Of a DNA stretch of 64,000 bases, positions 51,279-60,963 are shown in pieces. A program made the translations under genes and the position numbers. The notes beneath the pieces are model-generated. The model was not told the DNA's origin, did not search any database, and worked only from the letters and a program-made list of their open reading frames with translations. The DNA comes from Paenibacillus senegalimassiliensis (lineage in GTDB: Bacteria > Bacillota > Bacilli > Paenibacillales > Paenibacillaceae), in contig NZ_LN909045.1 in the NCBI RefSeq assembly GCF_001486585.1, positions 233,368 through 297,367 of the forward strand. Direction: 5' to 3'. Every line of letters starts with the position of its first letter. Position 1 is the first letter of the stretch.

Positions 51279-52685
51279 ATGGTTTTCAGCAGCTTGATTT
51301 TTCTGTTTCAATTTTTGCCGATGGTTCTGCTGGTCTACTACATTTCGCCCAAGCGGCTGAGAAATGCAGTGCTGCTGGCAGCCAGTCTTGTTTTCTATGC
51401 GTGGGGAGAGCCGCTTTATATCTTGCTCATGGTGTTCTCTACGGTGTTCGATTATGCCAACGGACTGCTGATTGAGCGGTTCAGACCTCGACGGCGGGTA
51501 GCCAAGACGGTCCTATTGATTTCCTTAGCCGGAAATTTGGGGATTCTCGGTTTTTATAAATACGCCGGATTTGTCATTGATAACCTGAACGGATTATTCC
51601 AGCTACATCTGCAAGCCGCCGATCTCCCGCTACCTATTGGCCTGTCGTTCTACACGTTCCAAACGATGTCCTATGTTATTGATGTCTACCGGGGCAAGGT
51701 GCAGCCACAGCGAAATTTGATCGCCTTCGGTACCTATGTAACAATGTTCCCTCAACTGGTAGCAGGTCCTATTGTCAAGTATGGCGATATTGCACGGCAA
51801 CTGGTCTCGCGTAACCTCACGCTGAAGCGCTTTGGTAAAGGTGCGGAATTGTTTATTCGCGGCTTAGCCAAAAAGATGCTGCTAGCCAACAACCTGGGCC
51901 TGTTATGGACTAGCGTGAAGACGACGCCCGCGGAAGAGATGAGTATGCTGGGGGCCTGGTTGGGAATCGCTGCGTTCACTTTGCAAATTTATTTTGATTT
52001 CAGTGGCTACTCAGACATGGCGCGAGGCTTGGCTAAAATGCTGGGGTTTAATATGAAAATTAATTTTAATTACCCTTATATTTCTCGCAGTGTGACCGAA
52101 TTTTGGCGACGTTGGCATATCTCGCTAGGCTCCTGGTTCCGCGAATACGTCTATATTCCCCTCGGCGGGAACAGGACCGGAATCGGCAAGCAGCTTCGGA
52201 ACTTACTCATCGTCTGGTTCATGACGGGCTTATGGCATGGGGCCAGTTGGAATTTTATAGCGTGGGGGCTGTTTTTCGGAGGTCTGGTCACGCTGGAGAA
52301 GCTCTTTTTGCTAAAGTGGCTAAAATATGTCCCGCGTCTGGGACAACACATATATTTACTTTTGGCTGTTGCCATCGGTTGGGTGTTATTTGAATTCGAG
52401 CAGATGGATATGGCCTGGATATTTGTAAAAAGTATGTTTGGCGGGGCTGCGAACGGGTGGGCGAACTTTCAGGCGCTTTATGATTTATCAGCGTATGCCC
52501 TGATACTGGCGTTGTCTGCACTGTGTGCTACACCACTCCCACGTCTATGGCTACTGCGCTGGACCTTCAGACGACGTCTGGTCTCTGTGACGGTCCTGCC
52601 GCTGCTGTATCTGGTGGCGCTAATCCTGTCTACGGCTTATCTCGTCGCCCAAACCTACAACCCATTTTTATATTTCCGATTCTAA
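51279..52685 (+). CDS. MBOAT O-acyltransferase (AlgI/DltB-like)
   Basis: A 468-residue integral membrane protein with about ten membrane segments. The MBOAT signatures are present: LPIGLSFYTFQTMSYVIDVY, SVTEFWRRWHISLGSWFREY and the catalytic His in MTGLWHGASWNFIAWG. AlgI-type enzymes pass acetyl groups from the cytoplasm to an extracellular partner. That partner is most likely the DHHW protein encoded next. GGAGGGGAG precedes the ATG. Confidence 0.92.
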   Translation: MVFSSLIFLFQFLPMVLLVYYISPKRLRNAVLLAASLVFYAWGEPLYILLMVFSTVFDYANGLLIERFRPRRRVAKTVLLISLAGNLGILGFYKYAGFVIDNLNGLFQLHLQAADLPLPIGLSFYTFQTMSYVIDVYRGKVQPQRNLIAFGTYVTMFPQLVAGPIVKYGDIARQLVSRNLTLKRFGKGAELFIRGLAKKMLLANNLGLLWTSVKTTPAEEMSMLGAWLGIAAFTLQIYFDFSGYSDMARGLAKMLGFNMKINFNYPYISRSVTEFWRRWHISLGSWFREYVYIPLGGNRTGIGKQLRNLLIVWFMTGLWHGASWNFIAWGLFFGGLVTLEKLFLLKWLKYVPRLGQHIYLLLAVAIGWVLFEFEQMDMAWIFVKSMFGGAANGWANFQALYDLSAYALILALSALCATPLPRLWLLRWTFRRRLVSVTVLPLLYLVALILSTAYLVAQTYNPFLYFRF

Positions 52686-52697
52686 GGGGGAAGCTCG

Positions 52698-53843
52698 ATG
52701 AGACGCAGGGTTAACTCAACCTACCTGATTGGCCTGTTGTTACTGCTTTATATTGGCGGGGTGGCCTTGGCGACGATGCTGACACCTGAAAAGACTTTTT
52801 CGGAGACCGAGAACCGAGTGCTGGAGGGACGGCCAAGCTTCTCGCTGCGCGTGCTGCTATCGGGGCAGTTTACGGCCGATTACGAGCGTTACATGTCGGA
52901 CCAGGTGGCTTTTCGCAATCTCTGGGTGGGCATGAAGACCGACTTAGACCGTGCCTTGGGCAAGCAGGAGAGTCAGGGTGTTTTTCTTGGCAAGGATGGA
53001 TACTTGCTAGAGCAGTACATCTCTCCCTCTGCTACACAACTGGCAGAGCGGGGGCAGGCGATGGTGGCTTTGGACCAAGCTACGCCGGATTTGCATAAAG
53101 TGCTAATGCTTGTGCCAACTGCCGCTGCGCTGTACCCCGACAAGCTTCCCGCACATGCTCCAGTGGGCGACCAACTTGCGGATGTGGAGCAGTTGAAGAC
53201 GTTACTGCCTGATGGCATCCAGTTTGCCGATGCTTATTCGGCCTTGTATCCGAACCGAAGCCAGCCTATCTACTATAAGACGGACCATCATTGGACCACG
53301 AAGGGGGCCTATTACGCTTACCGCGAGCTGGCTGGACACCTGGGAATCGTTCCTCAGGAGGAGGATTCGTTCCGTATTCACTTGGCGACGAAGGAATTTT
53401 ATGGCTCCCTTTATTCCAAAAGTGGGTATCGCCACCTCTCGCCAGACTCAATCGGGCTTTATCTTCCCCGGGAGCAAGAGTCCATCAAGGTATCGTATGA
53501 AGAGGAACGCCGGGTTACGGACTCGCTGTATGCAGAGAACAGGCTGGATGAAAAAGATAAATACGCTGTTTTTCTAGATGGCAATCATGTCTTGATTCGA
53601 ATAGTGACAGGGGGGCCACCTGAGAAAAAGCTATTAGTCGTAAAGGACTCTTACGCCAATAGTTTGATTCCCTTCCTCACTGAGCATTATGGAGAAATCG
53701 ACGTGGTGGACCTTCGTTACTTTACGGACTCGCTGCTAGATTTGATACGTGAGCGTGGGTTCCAGGACATGGTGATCCTTTACAATATCAAGACTTTCGT
53801 TGAAGACCCATCGATTCTGAACGTAGTGGAGGAAATATTGTGA
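52698..53843 (+). CDS. DHHW/AlgJ-like acetyltransferase partner
   Basis: A 381-residue protein anchored by one N-terminal membrane helix (YLIGLLLLLYIGGVALA) with an external SGNH-like domain. The family motif YKTDHHWTTKGAYYAYREL is clear (about residues 195-215), and LLVVKDSYANSLIPFL gives the Ser motif near the C-terminus. Such AlgJ/AlgX-type proteins receive acetyl groups from the MBOAT partner and place them on exported polysaccharide. It starts 12 bases after that gene. The target polymer is unknown. Confidence 0.88.
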   Translation: MRRRVNSTYLIGLLLLLYIGGVALATMLTPEKTFSETENRVLEGRPSFSLRVLLSGQFTADYERYMSDQVAFRNLWVGMKTDLDRALGKQESQGVFLGKDGYLLEQYISPSATQLAERGQAMVALDQATPDLHKVLMLVPTAAALYPDKLPAHAPVGDQLADVEQLKTLLPDGIQFADAYSALYPNRSQPIYYKTDHHWTTKGAYYAYRELAGHLGIVPQEEDSFRIHLATKEFYGSLYSKSGYRHLSPDSIGLYLPREQESIKVSYEEERRVTDSLYAENRLDEKDKYAVFLDGNHVLIRIVTGGPPEKKLLVVKDSYANSLIPFLTEHYGEIDVVDLRYFTDSLLDLIRERGFQDMVILYNIKTFVEDPSILNVVEEIL

Positions 53844-53885
53844 TGCCTGGTAAGATGATTCTCTACATGGAATGGAGGAAGTATT

Positions 53886-54359
53886 ATGGTGTCCAAAAAG
53901 TGGGTACTGATTGGATTTATAATGATGATTGGACTCTTGAGTGCCTGTTCAAGTAATTCTGCCGGGCAAGCATTGACTGTTGCCGAGATTCAGAATCACA
54001 TGGAGCAAAAGGTTGATTTCAGTGGAGTGCAGCTACGAGATGAGGGGGAGTTGCGAAAATGGTACGGGATCGAGCCGGAAATACTTGAGGGCTTCGTCCT
54101 GTACACAGCGACCTCCAACGTCAAGGCAGATGAACTAGCTATCCTGAAGGTCAAGGATATCCGTGACATTGCTGGGGTGATGGAACAAATCGAACAAAGA
54201 ATTCAGGCGCAAACCGTGAAATTCAAGGACTACCGCCCTGAGGAATATTATCTTATAGAAAAACATGTGCTCAAATCGAAGGGCCAATTTGTTTTCTTCG
54301 CAGTTTCTAAAGAGGCAGATGGTATGGAAGCAGCTTACGATGCGGCATATTCCTATTAG
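53886..54359 (+). CDS. DUF4358 lipoprotein
   Basis: A 157-residue lipoprotein: signal peptide with lipobox LSAC (Cys about 21) and a domain with LRKWYGIEPEILEGFVLY and DELAILKVKDIRD, matching DUF4358. This family is often encoded beside MBOAT and DHHW genes, so it probably serves the same acylation system. It is the last gene of the cassette. GGAGGAAG precedes the ATG. Function unknown. Confidence 0.85.
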   Translation: MVSKKWVLIGFIMMIGLLSACSSNSAGQALTVAEIQNHMEQKVDFSGVQLRDEGELRKWYGIEPEILEGFVLYTATSNVKADELAILKVKDIRDIAGVMEQIEQRIQAQTVKFKDYRPEEYYLIEKHVLKSKGQFVFFAVSKEADGMEAAYDAAYSY

Positions 54360-54467
54360 CTGTTAAAAAAGTCACTATAAACTTCTCGAATTCACACATT
54401 TTCCTCAAAATAATGTCTTTTTGATGAACTGAGGTGCTTTGAATTTTTAGTGTGTCATCGAGCTGGG

Positions 54468-54473
54468 TATAAT
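54468..54473 (+). promoter_or_regulatory. probable -10 of the cyd operon promoter
   Basis: TATAAT lies 61 bases before cydA in A+T-rich DNA. No convincing -35 at the normal distance, which would suit an activator- or repressor-dependent promoter. No clear Rex site was found. Confidence 0.4.
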
Positions 54474-54533
54474 AAATAATTAAATTATAAAAAATAGAAT
54501 GGATAGGGACATTGGGAGGAGAGATTATTCAAG

Positions 54534-55898
54534 ATGATTGATACGCTACTGTGGAGCAGGTGGCTAACGGGTTTAACCTTAACCTTTCATGTCATATTTG
54601 CCACGGTTGGAGTTGGAATTCCCTTAATGATTGCAATCGCGGAATTTGTGGGAATAAGGAAAAAAGACGAACACTATATATTAATGGCCAAAAGGTGGAC
54701 AAGAGGATTCATCATTTCTGTAGCTGTCGGAGTCGTTACAGGGACGGCGATTGCTTTGCAATTAGCCTTAGTCTGGCCTAATTTTATGAAGCTTGCCGGA
54801 AACGTAATTGCCCTTCCTTTATTTATGGAGGTGTTTGCGTTTTTCTTTGAAGCCATTTTTCTTGGCATCTATTTGTATACCTGGGATCGGTTCCGAAATC
54901 GCTACATTCATTGGCTGCTTACGCTGCCTATTGTTGCGGGGGCGAGCATGTCAGCGTTTTTCATTACAACCGTAAATGGTTTCATGAATCAACCGGAAGG
55001 GTTCGTGATGGAAGCGGGTCATTTTATTGCGGTTCAGCCGCTGGAGGCCATGTTTAATACAGCTACCGCTTCTAAGGTATTCCATGTGTTGACATCGGCT
55101 TACGCCACAGGAGCCGCTTTGCTCGCGGGGGTCGCTGCTTTTTCTATTCTGAAAAAGGGAGCCAGCCTATATGCCAAGAAGGCTTTGCGGCTTATGATGT
55201 CTGTCTTGCTGATTTTCAGTGTGCTCACTACCCTGGCTGGAGACATGTCAGCTAAATTTCTGGCAGCACATCAACCGGAGAAGCTGGCAGCCGCGGAGTG
55301 GCATTTTGAAACGGAGCGAGGGGCAGACCTCATATTGCTGGGCTGGCTGAATAGTGAACGGGAAATTATGGGGGCTTTGCATATTCCCAAGGCGCTCAGC
55401 TTTTTGGCCTTTGGGGATTTTAATGCCGAGGTGACCGGACTTAATGAGTTTCCAGCAGATGAGCAGCCGCCGCTAATTGTGCATTACTTGTTTGATTTAA
55501 TGGTTGGAGCAGGCGCAGCGCTGGTTGCTATTCCGGCTGTGTATTTCCTATTCGTAATATGGAAGAAGCGCAATGAATTGAATCGATGGCTTCTCTGGGC
55601 AATTGTTGGCTGTATTCCTTTCGCTTTTCTGGGGGTTGAGCTGGGATGGTTCTATGCCGAGATCGGTCGCCAGCCCTGGATTATTCGCGGTTACATGAGA
55701 GTGGAAGAAGCGGCTACAACCTCGCCCAGCGTAAGAATTCTCTTCTTCTTGTTCTTGCTGCTCTATATCGTGCTTGGGACGATCTGCGTCTTTGTGCTGC
55801 GAAGATTATTTCGTAACAATCCGGCTGAGCTAGAGATGGAGAAGTCGGCGGGAGCTAACCACCTTAAGTCGAAGGAAGCGGGGGATGTCAGAAGATGA
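54534..55898 (+). CDS. cydA: cytochrome bd quinol oxidase subunit I
   Basis: Core subunit of the bd oxidase, which oxidises quinol and reduces oxygen to water with high oxygen affinity. The 454-residue protein has about nine membrane segments. His19 (in LTLTFHVIFATVG) matches the high-spin heme ligand, FHVLTSAYATGA carries the second heme His, and GRQPWIIRGYMR is the family motif. The quinol loop is short, as in Firmicutes. It overlaps cydB by four bases. GGAGGAGAG precedes the ATG. Confidence 0.95.
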   Translation: MIDTLLWSRWLTGLTLTFHVIFATVGVGIPLMIAIAEFVGIRKKDEHYILMAKRWTRGFIISVAVGVVTGTAIALQLALVWPNFMKLAGNVIALPLFMEVFAFFFEAIFLGIYLYTWDRFRNRYIHWLLTLPIVAGASMSAFFITTVNGFMNQPEGFVMEAGHFIAVQPLEAMFNTATASKVFHVLTSAYATGAALLAGVAAFSILKKGASLYAKKALRLMMSVLLIFSVLTTLAGDMSAKFLAAHQPEKLAAAEWHFETERGADLILLGWLNSEREIMGALHIPKALSFLAFGDFNAEVTGLNEFPADEQPPLIVHYLFDLMVGAGAALVAIPAVYFLFVIWKKRNELNRWLLWAIVGCIPFAFLGVELGWFYAEIGRQPWIIRGYMRVEEAATTSPSVRILFFLFLLLYIVLGTICVFVLRRLFRNNPAELEMEKSAGANHLKSKEAGDVRR

Positions 55899-56908
55899 GC
55901 TATGAATTAGTCGGCATTTCCGTATTGTGGGTGTTTCTTTATGGTTATCTTATTGTAGCTTCTATTGACTATGGAGCCGGATTCTTTGCCTTTTATGCAC
56001 GGCATACCAAGCAGGATCATCTCCTTAATCGTTTGATTTCGCGCTATTTGTCCCCGGTGTGGGAGATAACCAACGTTTTCTTTGTCTTTTTCTTCGTGGG
56101 GATTATAGGCTTCTTCCCGGATACGGCTTATTATTATGGCTCTGCGCTGATTGTGCCGGGGAGCATTGCGATTATACTTTTGGCGATACGTGGCTCCTTC
56201 TACGCCTTTGAGAACTATGGCTCCAAGGAGAGCAAGCTCTACTTATTTCTTTATGGAGCGACCGGACTGTTCATTCCGGCTGCCCTTTCAGTGGCGCTTA
56301 CACTTTCCGAGGGCGGCTTTATCGTGGCAGCGGACAACTCGGTATCTCTGGATTATATGAAGCTTCTGACCAGTCCGCTGTCCTGGAGCATCGTTGGATT
56401 GGCAATAGTATCTGTTTTGTTCATCAGCAGCTCCTTTCTCACCTTCTATGCATCGCGAGCCGGGGATCTTCCGGCCTTGAAGCTGATGAGGAACTATACG
56501 CTGTTATGGGGGACGCCAACGATTATTGCTGCGCTTACCTCCTTTATTTCGCTAAGTCAGCATAATGAGAGGCATTTTCAGAACATGATAGATTTATGGT
56601 GGCTGCTCGGCCTGTCAATTATATGTTTTATGCTTGCGCAGTGGCTTTTCTACAAAGGAACTCATTACGGGCTGGCATTTATAAGTGTGATGCTGCAGTT
56701 TTTCTTTGCCTTCTTCGCCTATGGCATCGGGCAGTACCCATACATTCTTGATCCGTATATCACCATTCACAACGGCGCTACATCGCCTGCGATGGGTACT
56801 GCATTAGTGGCTGCTTTTATCGGAGGGCTGCTGCTGCTCATTCCTTCTCTGATTCTTGTATTAAGGCTGTTCCTGTTTGACGCAGATTATGTGAAGGGGA
56901 AGCGTTAA
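55895..56908 (+). CDS. cydB: cytochrome bd quinol oxidase subunit II
   Basis: Second subunit of the bd oxidase, 337 residues, eight or so membrane segments. It opens with LWVFLYGYLIVASIDYGAGFFAF, the typical start, and has SRYLSPVWEITNVFFVFFFVG after the first loop. It begins in the cydA stop codon region and is followed within eight bases by cydD. It stabilises the heme-bearing subunit. Confidence 0.94.
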   Translation: MSYELVGISVLWVFLYGYLIVASIDYGAGFFAFYARHTKQDHLLNRLISRYLSPVWEITNVFFVFFFVGIIGFFPDTAYYYGSALIVPGSIAIILLAIRGSFYAFENYGSKESKLYLFLYGATGLFIPAALSVALTLSEGGFIVAADNSVSLDYMKLLTSPLSWSIVGLAIVSVLFISSSFLTFYASRAGDLPALKLMRNYTLLWGTPTIIAALTSFISLSQHNERHFQNMIDLWWLLGLSIICFMLAQWLFYKGTHYGLAFISVMLQFFFAFFAYGIGQYPYILDPYITIHNGATSPAMGTALVAAFIGGLLLLIPSLILVLRLFLFDADYVKGKR

Positions 56909-56916
56909 GGAGACGT

Positions 56917-58731
56917 TTGAAAATAGATAGGGGAGTAGGAGGGCTTGGAGTGAGAAGGAAGGCAAGTTTACTGTCCGCACTGATGGCTGCACAAAGAAAG
57001 CGGCTTGTCATTTTGGCAATTTTGTCCTTGGGGCTGGGCGCGGCCTTGATCACTCAAGCTGTGCTATTGGCCGAAGTGGTGCAGCGCGTCTTTGTGGAAG
57101 GAGATACGCTGGGGGGAGTTGCTGCCGCGCTTGGCTATCTGCTGCTGGTAATGGCAATTCGGGTGCTGCTGATCTATGCCAGTGGAAGAACGGGGCTCAG
57201 CATGGCGGCGACAGCCAAGCAGATCATGAGATCTCGTCTGCTTGCCAGGCTGACAGGCAGCTCGTTAGCTGGTGCACTGGCAGGACAGGCAGGGGGGAAG
57301 ATCAGTGTCGCACTGGATGCTGTTGACGAGTCGGACAGCTATTTCAGTCAATATATGCCCAAGATGATAGAGGCTCTGTTTATCCCCGTGCTTCTACTGA
57401 TTTCTTTATTTATTCTGCATCCAAATTCAGGTCTTATTGTACTTTTTACGGCGCCGTTCATTCCTCTATTTATGGTGTTGGTAGGCTTGAGCACCAAGCG
57501 GAAATCGGAGGAGAAGTACGAGCAGTTAGCTCAGTTTTCAGGCATATTTCTTGATTCCTTGCAAGGTCTGGTTTCGCTTAAATTGTTTGGATGGACTAAA
57601 CGTCAGGAGGAGCGGATTGAGCGTAGCAGTCTTAACTATCGTGATGCAACTATGGGGATTTTGAGGATCGCTTTTACGAATACGTTTATGCTTGAGGCTA
57701 TCGTGATGATGGGGATTGGAGTGGTGGCCCTGGAGCTGGCCCTGCAATTGGTCGTATTCAAGACACTCACCTTTCACACCGCCTTGCTGGTTTTGTTGCT
57801 AGCGCCAGAGTTCTATAATTTATTGAAAAATACAGGGACGGCTTTTCACAGCGGGCGGACAAGCATGGGAGCGATCCGAAAGGTCGAAGAGATGCTTGAG
57901 ACGGTGGAGGATGATCCGCAGCATGAGACTTCTGACGCCATGGATGCTTTAGCACGGAAGCAACTGGAGCAGCAGCTCGCGGAAGGGCCTCCTCTTATTG
58001 AATTGCAGGATGTCTGCTTTGAATATGAGCATTTCAAGCTGGATACCGGAAGGTTAACCATTCATCCTGGCGAGCAGGTTGCCGTGGTTGGACGAAGCGG
58101 ATCGGGAAAGACTACACTGCTGCACCTGTTGTCCGGCTTGCTTACTCCTGCATCCGGGGAGGTGGTTATTCAGCACCAGCCCCTTGCGCTGCTTGGGGAA
58201 GAGTTATGGTTTCGTCATATAGGCTATATTACACAGCACCCTTACATTTTCGCAGGCACCTTTGCTGACAATATCGCTCTGGGGGCAGGGCGGGCTGTAT
58301 CTCGTGAGGAGATTGTTGCTGCAACTGATGCGGCGGGCTTGACGGAGCTGGTCTCCGAGCTTGAGCATGGCTACGATACGGAGATTGGTGATGGAGGAAG
58401 AGGGCTATCGGGAGGCGAGCGGCAGCGGCTGGCCTTGGCCCGGGCTTTTTTGAAGCAGCCCTCCGTGCTGCTGTTCGATGAACCGACCGTAGGGCTGGAC
58501 GTGCAGACGGAGAAGATATTGCAGCGTTCTATCTCGGAGCTTGCCCGGAAAGCGACTGTCATTACTGTGGCGCATCGCTTGTATACGATTCGTCATGCCG
58601 ACCGGATTCTTTATATGGAGAAGGGGCAGGTGGCAGATAGTGGAACGCATGAAGAGCTGCTTGCGCGTCTTCCGCAATATGCCGAGCTGGTCACTGCCCA
58701 GCGAGAGGGGGGATTATCATCAAGGAGCTAA
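56917..58731 (+). CDS. cydD: thiol reductant ABC exporter subunit CydD
   Basis: One half of the CydDC exporter, which sends glutathione or cysteine out of the cytoplasm and is needed to assemble bd oxidase. It has 604 residues: six membrane segments (about 25-320), then an ATPase domain with Walker A GRSGSGKTT, signature LSGGERQR and Walker B LLFDEPTVGLD. TTG 56917 follows TTAAGGAG by six bases; GTG 56950 is an alternative. The product name follows the E. coli scheme; in Bacillus the same gene order is called CydC then CydD. Confidence 0.88.
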   Translation: MKIDRGVGGLGVRRKASLLSALMAAQRKRLVILAILSLGLGAALITQAVLLAEVVQRVFVEGDTLGGVAAALGYLLLVMAIRVLLIYASGRTGLSMAATAKQIMRSRLLARLTGSSLAGALAGQAGGKISVALDAVDESDSYFSQYMPKMIEALFIPVLLLISLFILHPNSGLIVLFTAPFIPLFMVLVGLSTKRKSEEKYEQLAQFSGIFLDSLQGLVSLKLFGWTKRQEERIERSSLNYRDATMGILRIAFTNTFMLEAIVMMGIGVVALELALQLVVFKTLTFHTALLVLLLAPEFYNLLKNTGTAFHSGRTSMGAIRKVEEMLETVEDDPQHETSDAMDALARKQLEQQLAEGPPLIELQDVCFEYEHFKLDTGRLTIHPGEQVAVVGRSGSGKTTLLHLLSGLLTPASGEVVIQHQPLALLGEELWFRHIGYITQHPYIFAGTFADNIALGAGRAVSREEIVAATDAAGLTELVSELEHGYDTEIGDGGRGLSGGERQRLALARAFLKQPSVLLFDEPTVGLDVQTEKILQRSISELARKATVITVAHRLYTIRHADRILYMEKGQVADSGTHEELLARLPQYAELVTAQREGGLSSRS

Positions 58732-58745
58732 CGATATTCACCAAA

Positions 58746-60452
58746 TTGATGCTTCAAGAGCGAAGAGACATTTTAATGTCCATTTTAGGAGGGTTTATAG
58801 CTGGTATTGCAGGTGTTGTTCTGTTTGCCACAAGCGGGTATCTTATTTCGCAAACGGTATTTGCTCCGCCTCTCTACACGCTGATTGTGCTAACATCGCT
58901 GGTGAAGGTGCTTGGTTTTGTCCGCGCGGCAAGCCGGTATGGAGAACGCTTGTATTCTCACCGGGCAACCTTCTCGCTGCTCAGCCGCTTGCGGGTAACT
59001 TATTTTTCCAAGCTGGTTCCCTTAGTGCCCGGCCTGTTAAATCGTACACGTAGCGGAGAACTGCTCGCGCGGATTGTAGGGGATATTGAAAGCCTTCAAT
59101 TTTACTTTTTGCGCGTGGCCTATCCTCCGATCATGGTGGTGATGGTATTTCTGGCTACGGTTATTTTCACCTCTGCCTTTTCGATATGGATTGCACTGCT
59201 CCTGGTGCTTGGAATGCTATTAACGGCCTTTGTGGTTCCCGGTATTGTTCTGGCCGGACGAAGTAAAATTCATGAGCGAGTGCGTTCTCAAAGAGCAGCT
59301 TTTTCTGCCGAGGCGGCTGAGCTGCTTTATGGCTTCCGCGATTTGAAGCTGTATAATCAATTGACGAAACGGGGAGACAGGCTCCGCCAAATGTCTGAAG
59401 AGCTGACAGACAGTCAGAGACAGGAAGCAAGTGGCTTGCTTCGCGGGCAGTCGCTTCACGTGTTTGTCACCTTTTTAATTTATTGGGGTGTGTTGGTGCT
59501 GGGAAGCTATTTAATTATGCAGGGCTCCTTGGCTGGCGTATTTCTTGCCATGCTTGTGATGGCGACTAATACTGTCTTTGAGGAGGCAGCTCCAATGGCA
59601 ATCTTGCCTGCATATAAGCAGGATAGTGAATATGCTGCCAGACGCCTTCAGCAGAGCATCCCCCCAGGTCAGAATTTGAGTTCGAGTGAAGAGGTCTTGG
59701 GGAAAATGACGCCAGATGCTCCCTCTATTAAACTTGCCGGGGTGAGCTATCAGTACAAGGACGAATGGAGACCTGTACTGTCTGATATTTCTCTGGAGCT
59801 ACCAGCAGGCTCGAAGACAGCCATTGTAGGACCCAGCGGATCGGGAAAGACAACAATTCTGGAGCTATTGCTCAAGCTTCATATCCCAACGGCAGGCAGT
59901 ATCAGCTTGAACAACATCTCTGTCAAGGCGGTGGATGAAGCGGATATTTGGCGCCATACGAATGTGGTGCTTCAGCAAGGTCACTTTTTTCGTGGAACAG
60001 TTCGTGCGAACATGTTGGCGGGGCAAGAGCACTGTGATGATTCAGCATTGTCAGTAGCTCTGCAGAGAGCGCAGCTCCAAGGGCTGGAGCTTGATGCTCC
60101 GGTGCTGGAGAAGGGCGAAAATCTGTCAGATGGAGAGAAGCAGCGACTTGCACTGGCAAGAGTGATGTTGCGATCCGGGAAGCTGTGGCTGCTGGATGAG
60201 CCTACCTCCTCATTGGATTACGTGACGGAGCGACTTGTGTTGAAGCAGATATTTGAACAGGCCGCCGCAGATACATTAATTATGATTAGCCATCGGCTCG
60301 CGGGCCTTGAAGTGATGGACAAGATTGTGGTCATGGATCGAGGCCGAGTGGTTGAGCAGGGAACTTACGATGAATTGATGAATGGTAAGGGATATTTTTA
60401 TGAAATGAAGCAGATTGAATTACAGTTGCTTGCGGAGATAGAAGCATCCTAG
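58746..60452 (+). CDS. cydC: thiol reductant ABC exporter subunit CydC
   Basis: Partner of CydD. Six membrane segments, then an ATPase domain with Walker A GPSGSGKTT, signature LSDGEKQR (Asp in place of the second Gly) and Walker B LLDEPTSSLD. The start is uncertain. TTG 58746/ATG 58749 have no close binding site, but the frame stays open upstream and reads KELTIFTK, like CydC N-termini. GAGGGGGG (58705-58712) lies before ATT 58713/ATC 58719, and AAGGAG (58722-58727) six bases before ATA 58734. A rare start codon is therefore likely. Confidence 0.87.
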   Translation: MMLQERRDILMSILGGFIAGIAGVVLFATSGYLISQTVFAPPLYTLIVLTSLVKVLGFVRAASRYGERLYSHRATFSLLSRLRVTYFSKLVPLVPGLLNRTRSGELLARIVGDIESLQFYFLRVAYPPIMVVMVFLATVIFTSAFSIWIALLLVLGMLLTAFVVPGIVLAGRSKIHERVRSQRAAFSAEAAELLYGFRDLKLYNQLTKRGDRLRQMSEELTDSQRQEASGLLRGQSLHVFVTFLIYWGVLVLGSYLIMQGSLAGVFLAMLVMATNTVFEEAAPMAILPAYKQDSEYAARRLQQSIPPGQNLSSSEEVLGKMTPDAPSIKLAGVSYQYKDEWRPVLSDISLELPAGSKTAIVGPSGSGKTTILELLLKLHIPTAGSISLNNISVKAVDEADIWRHTNVVLQQGHFFRGTVRANMLAGQEHCDDSALSVALQRAQLQGLELDAPVLEKGENLSDGEKQRLALARVMLRSGKLWLLDEPTSSLDYVTERLVLKQIFEQAAADTLIMISHRLAGLEVMDKIVVMDRGRVVEQGTYDELMNGKGYFYEMKQIELQLLAEIEAS

Positions 60453-60601
60453 TTCACGCCTTAGCCAAGGGGCTAGGGCACAGGTCAGCCCATGTAAACC
60501 GATCTCCCGCTCAAATTACCGATGAAGCCTTGGAGATTATGGAGGGGAAAGCGGACTCTTCGGTTCCCACCTCCATTCTATCCAGCAGATGAAGATTAAC
60601 A

Positions 60602-60774
60602 GGAAATCCTCCCGCTAATCAGCGGATTATTGCCGGAAAACGCCTGTTATATGGAATTCCTCCCTATAAAGTCACCGATATACCCGTTTTGGCGGTAATA
60701 TGGCTAAATTAACTGGAGGAATTCCATATAATTAGCTGCAATATGCGAAAAGTGAACAAATTAGCGGGAGAAAT
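60602..60774. repeat. nested inverted repeat
   Basis: Inner arms TTATATGGAATTCCTCC (60647-60663) and GGAGGAATTCCATATAA (60715-60731) are perfect over 17 bases. Outer arms, 60602-60619 and 60757-60774, are similar around CTCCCGCTAAT / ATTAGCGGGAG. A third AATTCCATATAA lies at 60769-60780. Non-coding and of unknown role; it could form a large hairpin. Confidence 0.85.
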
Positions 60775-60783
60775 TCCATATAA

Positions 60784-60963
60784 GTGCGTGTTCAAAAAGT
60801 CGAGTTTACAGGACCAAGAAGGTTGGATGAAGCCAGGGACTGAGTAGCGGAGCGTACGTAGTGGGTACGTGAGCAACGGAAGGCCCGGGTGAATTCAAGA
60901 TTCGATGTCGAGTTCACTCCTTGAACTACTTCGTTCTGGGAAGGTGACTTTTTGAACAACCTC
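60784..60963. mobile_element. MITE-like element, copy 2 (inverted)
   Basis: Reverse-complement counterpart of the element at 50401-50578. Its end GACTTTTTGAACAACCTC is the exact reverse complement of the start of copy 1, and the CGTACGTAGTGGGTACGTG core is shared. About 180 bases, no coding capacity. Confidence 0.82.
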
